This document shows, one piece after another, positions 23,501-35,500 of a stretch of DNA of 64,000 nucleotides. The stretch is from Tanypteryx hageni (lineage: Eukaryota > Arthropoda > Insecta > Odonata > Petaluridae). The stretch lies in NCBI GenBank assembly GCA_028673005.1, contig CM054117.1:4030001-4094000 (forward strand). The letters run 5' to 3'. Below the pieces are notes generated by a model. It had not been told where the DNA came from, ran no database searches, and saw nothing but the letters and a program-made list of their open reading frames with translations. Position 1 is the stretch's first letter, and every line of letters starts with the position of its first letter. Both the position numbers and the translations under genes were made by a program.

Positions 23501-26500
23501 AGGCACTTCCAGATGAGCTGGAGATTCGAAATTTTTTTCGTATGTAGGATTTTGCGCAAAACCGACTAGAAAAAACGAAAATCTTGAAAAAGTGCAACAA
23601 TGCGGCCGCTAAGAATTCGCAATTGTTTAAACAAATTTTCAAGGTTTATGTATTTCCGCTTGTGCTACGGAGTTGAAATTTTTTTTGTAAGTAGAATTCA
23701 TAAAAAAACTAAATCAGGATTATCCAAATTTTGATATTTTAATTTGTTTGGCAGTTAAAAATTCTTAAAGTTTAAACAAATTGATAACTGTTTAGACATT
23801 ACGGGATTAGCTAGGAAGCTGAAATTTTCAAGTTCTATACAGAGTAGTGCATTTGCACAAATAAACATATAAATCTCTCCATAAACATATTGCGGCGGCC
23901 GTTAAAAATGTTTAAAATTTAAACAATTGGAAAAATACTGTTTACTTCTAGAAGTACTGGAACTTTAAAATTTGGCAGAAATGTGTAACATTGGTACCCC
24001 ATAATGGAGAAAGTATAAAATTCTTAAAATTGCAAAGTTTTGGGATATTTTTAGTCCATTATTTTTACATAAGTGAAAAACAAAAATCGCTCCGGAGGGG
24101 AAATATTTAGAATTAAAAAAATATTTGTAATGGTGAAATATGGAAAATGTATGTCTTTTTATGTTGAGATGATATGATTGCAGAATGCAAGCACCAACTA
24201 CTAGTATGTTATATCCTCCTCCTCTTCTGTAAGAAACGTCTATATAAAATGATATATATGCACAAGGTGGAAGGAAATTTGCGGATATTGACACATTGCA
24301 AACGATTCTTTGGTCAAATATGAGTTGAAAAACATTCTTGACAAAAGTTGCGTTAAGAGCATAGTTTTTGAGAGAAACCATACCTACTTTGGGAGTGATG
24401 TGGCAATGCTGTACGTGGAATGCCATATCCCGACCTCACAGTGCTTATGACAGTCCTCACAGTAAATATCCAGCAAACATGATAAGGCTGAGTGTCGGGG
24501 AATGCCTCAAGGATAGAGCAGAGACTGTGGCGTGAAACATTCGCCAGTGAAACTTACTTCGCAGGGACAGAGGCTACTTAATCTTGTGTAAGCAGCAATG
24601 GAGTACACAGACGAAGGGTATTGCATGCAAGCACATCATATCACCTTGAAAAAACATTCATTTTTCAGACAGATATTTCATCATTACAAATATTTTTTTA
24701 ATTCTGAAGGTTTCACCTCCGCAACAATTTTCGTTTTTCCCTTATGCATTCATGCAACATCCGTTTAGCCAATTCCTTCCAAATCCATAATTACCGAGTT
24801 TAATTTATAATTTTGGCAGTCATATACATATACATACATACATGCATGCATGTATGTATGTATATGTATATGACTGCCACAATTACAAATTAAACTTGGT
24901 AATTATGGGATTTGGAAGGAATTTTATATATATGATTTTTACAAAATACCATAATGAAATCAAGATTTTTCAAGTGGAGCTTAAGAGCAGGGCTACTACA
25001 ATTAAAGGTAAAATAATATTTCATTTACACGTATTTCTAGAGAGCTGTATGCGTGGATAATAACCCATTATGGTATCATTCTATATAGACGTTCCTTACA
25101 GAGGAGGAGGATATAACAGGAGGATACTAATGTCCAGCCCAAACTACAAGAGCTAGAGAGCTGAAAGTTTTAGTTTTTGTAGATATGATGGAGAAACCTA
25201 CAGATAAAATGAGACTTCTTACCTAAGTGACATGAGTTCGACTCCAGAAATTCCGAAAGTTGCGTTTTTTCCCATAAGAAAAGCATTGCACCATATTTGT
25301 AAATTAATTATGGGCACTTGCCGGTAAGCTAGAAAAATGAAATTTTCAGTGTTACTAGATGGCCGCAATATCTATTAGGAATTATTGTCACTTTTGCTTA
25401 CAGTGTCTTGGGTTCGACTCCAGAGACCCTGGAATATCTCCCATAAGTTAGCATGGGAAAAAGTTATCCCAGTGTGTAGACCAATCTAATAAGTTTAGGA
25501 AGCTGACATTTTGCAAGATTATAGAACTTTTCTCATAACCAAGTATAAAAATCGAAAATTTTAAAATTGTTAATTTTTAGGGGTTGTTTTAACCCCATTT
25601 GAACTTTTTACATGTGGGAAAAACGAAAATCGCTGCTTAGGTGAAATCTTTAGAATTAATAGAATATTTTTAATGATGAAGTATCTGTCTGAAAAATTAA
25701 TGTTTTTTCAAGGTGAGATGAAATGCTTGCAGCATGCAAGCACCTTCTACTAGTATATGATATAAATAACCGGATCGACTAAACAGGGCTACCACAATAT
25801 CTAGGTTAGAATTTTTCTGTAACTATGAATTTCGAAGGAATTGGCTGAACTGATTTCAGTAAGAAATTTCGTTAGTAGGGCGGGTTTAGAATGGCAAAAT
25901 GAAATGAACATGTTTAGAATATCTAAAATGCTTGGCTACCACAATATAATGAAAAATATTTTTCTGGTTTCAAAGCAAATACATTAGTATACGATTATAC
26001 TACAGCTAATTTGATGAAAAACACTGAAGATATCTCAGCAACCAATTGACCAATTTTGATGAATCCTCCACCAATATCAATGTTGAACCAAAAACGTAGA
26101 GACTTAAAACTTGGTATGTACACTAAAGAGACATTGAGGATATCCAAATTGGTGTTAGAACTTTGATTTCTTGGGGGTAGGGAGGTATCAAATTTGAGTC
26201 TATATATAATTTGTTTATACTAATTAAAGAGGAATATTGGTTACTTACCTTGAGAGAACCTTGAGTTTGGATGAAAATATTACCGAGTGGTATGTGCATG
26301 AAAAATTCTAAACGCCCGGACAATTTTGCTAGTTGAATTATAAAAATATTACTATATCAAAATTACCTTTTAAACTACCAACTTTTATTGATGTTTAAGT
26401 GCACTAAATGCAAAAAAATCAAGAAAATAACTACAATTTTTGTGCAATGCTGCAATTATTTAGTTTACTCAAACAGGGTGATCATTTTAAATGAGAACCC

Positions 26501-29500
26501 ATAGATAGAAAATTTAATAACTTCGAGTAAAAGAGTATTAAAGATATGAAAATTAGAAGTAACAATCTTTATTGTCTGCATGATATCGCCATATGTCGAC
26601 AGCCTGCGATACTACGAATGCGCATGCATAGTGCACGCAATAAACAAACATGGCATTCAATATAGAGGTGCGAGTGTTTGCGGTGGAACGTTACCTCAAA
26701 TCAGAGTCATTTAAAACTACTCACGATGATTTCTCTCAGCCATTTCAATGTTGTAATGCACCAACAAAATCTATGATATGGAAGCCTGTAAAAATGTTCA
26801 GGGAGACTGGAAATGTGAATGTTGTGAGTTGTGTTCGTGCGTTCTCATTTAAAATGATCATCATCCTGTATCATATCAAGCGCCTGCATAAAAGCTCACT
26901 GTATTTTATTTAGCTGAAAAGCCACTTTTACCCAAAAATTGTTATTTTCTCTTTTTTTGCATTTTAGTGAGCTTTAATGTCTATGAAAGTTGGTAATTTA
27001 AAAATCAATTTTTACATAGTTTTATTATACATGTTTTAGTCATCATTCCTCTATATCTTAGTATATAAACAAATATTACCATCAAAAAATAATTTTAAAT
27101 TAAATAAAAAAATTAATTTCATTTTTTAATATATTCTTGATGTCGCATTAATCATTATTAGAATAGCAATTAAAACAAAATTATAATTTAAAAATCGCAA
27201 AGAAAATGATTAAACATTTACCTTGATCCCGACAAGGACGAATGTTTTCAGAATATTAGCAAAAGCTTAGACACATCAAGAAGCAACTCTTGAAAACATT
27301 TTTCAATTGATAAATAATGAAAATTCAAATGACCAAATATATTTTTGCAGGCATAACTCATGAAAAAATTCTGGTTCCAGAACTTTTGCCACACACCTTT
27401 TTTTATGAATCATCATTTACAGCTGCTTATGAAATTTTTACTCTCACTTTTATTTTACATAAAAATCTGTAATATGCTGTTTCTGTATTTTTATTAGGTA
27501 TCTTCTCATCACAGTGGGACTTGTGTACATCAAGACTAATATGAGCCAGAAAAGAGACTTATTACGTGACCTTGTTGAAATGTGCCGAGGTGTGCAGCAT
27601 CCTCTTAGAGGGCTATTTCTGCGGAATTATCTTCTCCAATGCACCAGAGATGTTCTTCCCGATATACCTGATACTCCTGATCATCCTGATGGAACGGTGA
27701 TTAAGACTTCTTTGATGAAGAATTAAAATGTTTAAGTAAATTGTACATAGTTGTATTTTCTTTGGCTTCTGTGGTAGACAAGCACAGTAAAACTCTCAAA
27801 TTCGCAGGAGTTACGTTCCTAAAAACACTGTAAATTTGGAATCTGCAAAAATGGAAACGAAATCCTTATGAGGAAATAGGAGTTACATTCACAGCTCTCC
27901 ATTATTTGACAACAATAAATAATGATATAGTAGGCTAAAGGTGGTTTCGAACCAATATAATGTGGCACTTAAATCTACTGTAGCCATGCAGTAAGTTTGC
28001 CGAGTTAATTTTGCATAAACCATAATTAGCAAAGAATATACCGAAAAAATATTTATTGAATCACGTAAAAGGCAAAAAAATGCATGCATTAAATTTGGTG
28101 TGTGCTACAAAATGAACCCCATGCCAAGCGTACTGCTACACTCAGCAGTATAATCTTATTATTAATAGCGTAATAAAATGAAGTTTTTAAAGCGAAAGTA
28201 ACAGCCACCGTAACGTGTGATGTATCAAATTACATAAATGTCTTGACCTGCAGATTTGCAGAAAAATGATAAAATTGAAATTGATCATTCTGTTAACGAG
28301 ATATTGAGGTTTATTGTGACTGGCTAAGCTCTACTCGATGTAGTTGTGATGGTTGATGTTAAGATGGCGCTGTAAACAATTATGTGGTGCCACTTGCGGA
28401 CAATAGTAGAAGTCGCTGAGCTTCTTGGTTATGTGTATATTTCAAGTTTAAACAAGAAGGCTTACTACCAAGATTTGTGTCATGATACAACTAACATTCA
28501 TTTGTTATAAACGTTTTCAAATTGAAATAATCAAGACATAGTAAGTATGTTAATGAATTCTGTTTTTAATGCATATGTCACATTAATATTTCCTTTTTAT
28601 TTTGTTTCCAAACTGACATTTTACAATTGAAATAATCGGGACATAGTATGATAATGAATTAAACTTTTTAATGCATGTCATATTAATATTTCCTTTTTAT
28701 TTTGTTCCAAATGTAAACAATATATTTTCTTTCCATACTGACATTTTTTCATTATAAACATTTTCAAATTGAAATTATCGGGACATAGTAAGTATGATAA
28801 ATAATTATAACTGTTTTTAATGCACATGTCACATTAACATTTCCATTTTATTTTGTTCCAAGTGCAAACAATACAGGTATACCTTGTGATACGCTTTCTT
28901 TGGTTTTACGCTCATTACACTTTCTGACTCTACCTCTCGATACGCTCGCTTGATTCGAACATATGTACGCTCTTATAAAACCAGGAGAACGAAGAGCCTT
29001 CCTCTGCCCATTCAAAAGGTCTCTGCGCAAACAATGAAATACAACTTTGTTTCATTATATACGAACTACTTTTAAATTATTTTCATAGTTATTTCATGTG
29101 CACACAATATTGCACCAGAGAAATAATGTAATCGACGAGTTTCTTTTTATGCCCAAGGTAGTGTTTCAGCGGACTGCAGTCAGTTTTCAGTCCACGATCA
29201 TGGTGGTGACACATTGAATTTGTGCTCGAGTTTTTACCCTTATAAGTTTGAAATGTCGCAAGTGAAAAAGATTAAAGCGATCCTATCTTTGACATGGTTT
29301 TCAATGGGAGTTTTGCATTTAATTATCATGATTTGGTGCAGCAAGACCCTATTTTAGGAACATATCTGTCATGCTTACCCGTGATTTCAATCCATTTAGG
29401 AACGTATCTCTTTTTTATAGCATTGCTCTTATATAAAGTTTCGCAATATGCTGATTCATGATACACTCTGGTTTTTTTGGAATGCAACCTGAGTGTATTG

Positions 29501-32500
29501 CGAGATATAGCTGTATATTTCATTTTTATTTTGTTTCCATGCTGACATTTTTTCATTATAAACATTTTCAAACTGAAATGATTGGAAAATAATAAGTATG
29601 ATAATGAATTACAAGGTGCAGTGAAAAAGTTCCCGGACTGGCCACATTGCGTACCACTCATTTGTGCCACGTAGCTGCACCACTTAGGATGCGTAGTATA
29701 CTTCATTGTGAAGTTGTCTCCCAAGTTTGAAGGTGTTAACAAGATGCGTTTTATTTTTACATGTTTTTATTTGCGTTTGTGTCATAGTGTTTCAGTGATT
29801 TTCTCAGCACGTAAAAATGACTTCTTTGAAAGAACATGTTTGTGTGAAATTTTGTTACAAACTTGGGAAATCAGCATCTGCAACCCTTGCAATGCTTAAT
29901 CAAGCATTTGGTGAGGAAGCCATCGGTAGAACCCAAACATATGAGTGGTATTCACGTTTCAAAAATGGACAAACATCAGTTGAGGACTCTTGAGTGTTCT
30001 GTTCGTCCTTCAACAAGCAAAGATGATGAAAACATCGAAAAAGTGCGCGAAGCTATCCACGAGGATCACTGGCAAAGCATTCTTGATATTTCTAATAGTC
30101 TTGATATCTCCTACGGATCTGTTCAAGGCATTCTCACTGACGTTTTGCACATGCACATTGTGGCAAAATTTGTCCCTTGGCTGTTGACACAAGACCAAAT
30201 AAACCATCGTGTGAACATTTGTTGGGACCTTCAAGAAAGCCTTGAAAACGACCCAAACTTTCTTTCTAAGATCATTACAGGTGACGAAAGTTGGGTTTAT
30301 GGCTATGATCACGAAACGAAACAACAATCATCACAGTTGAAAAGTGCAAACTCCCCAAGAAAGCATGACAGGTGAAGAGCATGCTCATTGTGTTTTTTGA
30401 CATGGAAGGGATTGTGCACAGGGAATTCATTCCACAAGGCCAGACAGTCAACCAACATTATTACTCTGAAGTTCTGAGACGACTGAGGGAGAGCATCAGG
30501 CGGAAACGTCCAGACAAGTGGGCATCGCAGGACTGGCTGCTCCACCACGACAATGCACCAGCACACACCGCACTGTCTGTTCAACAGTTCCTGGCTAAAA
30601 ACAACATGACAGCCGTTCTCCATCTTCCGTACTCTCCTGACCTTGCTCCGTGTGATTTTTTTCTCTTCCCAAAGTTGAAATAAGTTCTCAAAGGATGCTG
30701 ATTTGATGATGTGGAGGAGATACAGGTTGAGTCGCTGGACACGCTCGACAACATCCCCAAAAAAGAGTCCCAGGAGTGCTTCGCAAAGTTGAAAAAGCAC
30801 TGGAATCGCTGTATCGTTGCCCAAGAGAACTACTTTGAAGGGGACAACATTCAATAGGACCTGCGGTAAGCCAATATTTTTTTATTACGACTGTTTGGAA
30901 ACTTTTTGATTGCACCTCGTATATCTATATATTAATAGCATAAAAAACGAAATTTTTAAAGCGAAGGTAACAGCCACTTTAATGTGTGATGCATCAAATT
31001 AAACGTCTCGATTTGCAGGAAAAAGATAACATTGAAATTAGTCAAACTGTTGGTGTGATATTGAGGGTTTTTGACTGGCTAAGCTCTGCTCAACGTAGTT
31101 GTAGTGGTTGATGTTAAGGTGGCGCTGCTAGCAGACAGATGCTGCAGGAAATAACTCCAACCATACGCTAGTAAAAGGAAATTAATCTTGCAGTCGCTGA
31201 TCTTCATGGTAATGTGACAGAAGGTGAACTACCAAGACAATATTTAATCAAACCAACCAGTCGATTTATCGACAGGCAACTGCTAGTATATACAGTAAAA
31301 CCCGCGAGAGGCAGAATCTGCAAAAGGCGGAATCCTGCCAAAGGCGAAAACTTAGAAATCCTACTGCATAATGGTGCAGTTTTTCACAGGAATCTCCCTC
31401 TGTAAGGCGGAACCTGCAAGACACGGACGGGAAGCATTTTTTTTGTAAATTTTGTATTAATAAGTACAATTTGAACCTATGAAAGGCGGAAAGAAAATCT
31501 CGAAGACACGTTCTCAGTTCTTCTGGGTAGGGTTTGGGTTTGTTTACCATTCACAGACCATGGATGGTGCTACTCTTCTTTTGTTAGAAAGATCCTTTGT
31601 CCCATCTGGTAAGCTTGGGAAAACCAGGGATAATGGGTGTCAGCAGGAGGTGGCAGAGGGTAATTCACCACCCATCTGGGTGGTGCCGTTTCTTTATCTA
31701 TAGCCATTCTATCTCTTCTGGGAAGTTACACGGGTAGTTGCTGTAGAATTTACCCTTTTATACTGTTTTCAGTCCAAGAGAAGTTCCTGGAATCCCTAAC
31801 ATGTGTGATGACCTTGGGGAAAAAACAAAAGTCTGGTGCCAATGCGCAAGCATTTTGGTTTATGTAGAGCAGGGTTAGTCTTTGGTTGACGTCCTACGTG
31901 TTTGCATCGATGTTTTGAGTATTCCTTATTTTTGTGATTTTCTATTGAATTTTTTTTAAACCCGACATGAGTGTTTTGGTGTCCAAGAGATCCCACGTGT
32001 GGTGTTCAGCTCTCCTCTTGCACCATTTCAAGATTTTGGATAAACAACAATCAACTGTAAGTACCTATTCATTACATTTATTGGGAAGTTCTATGGAAAA
32101 ATACATTCTATTAACAGTGGTTTTTGTAGAAGTGGTTTTATAGAAAAATATCATTTATTTCAGATCGATGGATAAAAAAATGAAAATTTTTAATCTAATG
32201 GATAAGATTAATGTAGGTAATTAAAATGGTCAGTGAGGAAAAAAAGAGCATTAAGGAAGTGACTGCTCATTTTAAATGTGGAAAGACGCAAATTTACAAT
32301 ATCATCAAACAAAAGAAAGGGATGCAAATTATACTGAACTAAATAATGTTTTGTTTGAGTGGTTTTCAGCAGCCAGGGCAAAAAACGTTCCTATTTCTTG
32401 CCCAATTATGAAACAAAATGCCAAAGAAACTGCAGCAATACTAAATCTAGATTCCTTTTCTGCATCAAAAAGATGCAAAGCTTTCGGAAAAGACATAATA

Positions 32501-35500
32501 TTACATTTAATTTTTCCTGTGGGGAAGCAAATGATGTTGACAAAAATGCAATTGAAAGTTGGTACAATAGATTAAAAGAAATAATGTGTCATTACAGCCC
32601 GAAAGACTTCAAATGCTGACGAAACAGCTTTATTTTTTAAAGCTTTGCCTAATAAAACCTTGCAAATGAAAGGAGAAAGGTGTTCCCGAGGTCATCATTC
32701 AAAAGAACGTTTAACTGTACTTTTGGTAGCTTTTGCTGACTGGAGATTAGAAAAACCGTTAGTGATAGGTAAAAGCGAAAACCCAAGATGTTTCAAAATT
32801 TTGAAGGAGAATCACCTTCCTGTAGAATGGAAAGCAAATAAGAAAGCATGAATGACAAGTGCTATATTCGAGGAATTTTTGTACAAATTGAATAAAAAAA
32901 TGGAAAAGGAAAAGAGGAATATTCTTCTTTTTCTAGATAATGCAACTTGCCACCCAAAAAATCAACTCTCGAATATTCAATTAGTCTTTCTCCACCCTTG
33001 CACAACATCAGTTCTGCAGCCATTGGACAATGGCATTATACAAAATCTAAAAATTAATTACAGGAAACTGATGCTGCAGCATCTTATCTTAAACATGGAC
33101 AAATGTAAGAAAGCATCGGACTTGACAGTAAAAATTCATGTGTTAGATGCAGTCACCTTTCTCAGTCGTGCAGTGAAATTGGTACAAGAGGCATGCATAA
33201 AGAAGGGTTTTAAAAACTGGGGCTTCATTTTTTATGATGACATTGATTGTGGAGAAGCTGTTAGTGATAATGATTATCTGGATGTTCAAAATTTGATTGA
33301 GGAGATGTATGAAGATGGTGGTAGTGATGTGAATGCAAAAAAATTTGTAAATATTGACGAAAATGTTGTCAGAAATTGACGAAATCGACTTAAAAGCTGT
33401 GGTGGAATCTCAGATCAATGACACTATTGGTAAATCAGACGATGAACAGAGTGAGGAGAATTGTGAAGAACTATAAACACCAACAACATCACAAGTTTTA
33501 GATTATATTAATGCCTTAAAACTTTATGCTAAAATGAAGGGTGAAAATGAGTTTTACGACAAGGTTATAGATTAGGGTTTTCTTTTAATTGTTTAAGGAA
33601 ATCCCAGAAAAAACAAAACAACTGAAATTGAACAGTTTCTTCAAATAAATTTCATTAATGTTTTCCATTTTTTGTAAATTTTTTGGTATTAAATAATGTG
33701 TATTTTTATCAGAAGATGATTTGTTAATTTTTTAATAAATTCAGGACTGTGCATGCATGCAATTTCAAGTTTATGTTCTCATTTATTGTACTAATCAATT
33801 TTTGTTGTGATTTTAAATCATTCATTTCCATTAAGACATAGAAAAACATTTTCTAATTAAACCCTACCATAAAGAAAAAGTAGCCTAAATTATGTAAACC
33901 TGTATGAGGCAGAAAACCTGCGAAAGGCGGACAAATAGGCTGGACCCATGAGGTTCCACCTTTCGCAGGTTTCACTGTGTATTAATAGTGTAAAAAAATG
34001 AGGTTTTTAAAGCGAAGGTAACATCCACCTTAACCTGTGATGCATCAAATTAAACGTCTCAACCTGCAGATTTGCAGGAAAATGATAAAAGTGAAATTGG
34101 TCATACCATTGGCGAGATATTGAGATTTTTTGTGACTGGCTAAGATCTGCTCAACGTAGTTGTAGTGGTTGGTGTTAAGGTGGTGCTGCTAGCGGACCTT
34201 AGACGCTGTAGGAAATAACGTAGTGCTCCTACCGGACATTAGTAGAAGGAAATAAACCTTGCAGTAACTGAGCTTCATGGTAATGTGACAGAAGGCTAAC
34301 TACCAAGACAATATTTAATGTAACCAACCAGTCGATGCATTGATGGGCAACTACTAGTCATACCTTAAAAAGTTAAAATGAAGATATTGAAGCCATCTGA
34401 CATAACAGGATTAACAATTCGAGTGTAGCCTAGGGTGACCAGATGTTCCGGAAATTACGGGACTGTCCCGGATTTTTACTTAACGTTCCGTTTTCCCAAT
34501 AAAGTTCTTCAGGGCACCTATTTGTCCCAGATTTTTTGTTTCTGCCTTACAAAATCTCCTCACCACAAAAATTTTATAAATGTGTTTAATCATAATCACA
34601 TTATATTGGAAAATACAAAAACTGCTTATTAAATCTTGTTATTATCGGTAGTATTCCTATTTTTTGGCATTGAAATGAAAGAGCAGACCACAGAGATGAA
34701 GAAATTGCGTGACTTTTGGTTTGTATTTCAGGCACATAATGCACATGTAAAAACAAAGTTTTGAAAATAAATTTTGTATGATCTGACAAACAAAACAGCC
34801 TTGACGTCAAAACAATGAATACGATTATATTATGTGTTTAAATTAAATAAAAATTTTCAAGTTTTTTTCCGATGATTAAAAATAATAAAATTTTGAATGA
34901 GACAGGCAGGCATAGTCTAAAAAAATTAATGAAAAATTATATAAATTTATATAAATGAAATGGATGCCATATAGTGTTATTTTATCTTCTATGCTATATT
35001 TAATTTCATTATTTGTCCTTAAAGTAATTGTTACCTTTAAATCGTGATATATTGTGTTGTAAGATTTTTACATACATATTCATTTAATTGAAATTATTTA
35101 TTAATACATTGAACAAAATTGTGCTCTGTATTTGCGAAGCTTATTTACTTTTAATTAGTACTTATAATTAAAAAGATATGAAAATTCAGGTTGTCCCGGG
35201 TTTTTCCCACTTTCACTTGATCACCAATGGGCAACAGTTTAAATTCACGCATGCAAACAACACTCCCCACTCGACAGCAGCTAATGATGATGAGAGCCTG
35301 GCTCTCGAAATATGTGTTTAGCGCTCGGTTCTTCTCGCTAAATTCCTCTTTGTTTATGGTTGGAGTCGAATCTTCAATTCATAGTTTTACTCACCGTAGT
35401 CTCCTCTTCTATTGGAATTAAAATAAAAACTCCTAAACCATAAAATAATCCAGATGAGCACTCGCACGTCAATAAGAGAAAATAGGAAAAAATTAAAATT

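Noticed and set aside
22713..25753. CRISPR-like or bacterial repeat array
   Set aside because: Repeats are long, diverged, in both orientations and lie within introns of a eukaryotic gene; the ends fit Helitrons.
26123..26323. Minus-strand 66-residue frame as a small gene
   Set aside because: No recognisable domain, no neighbours in support, and typical length for chance frames in AT-rich DNA.
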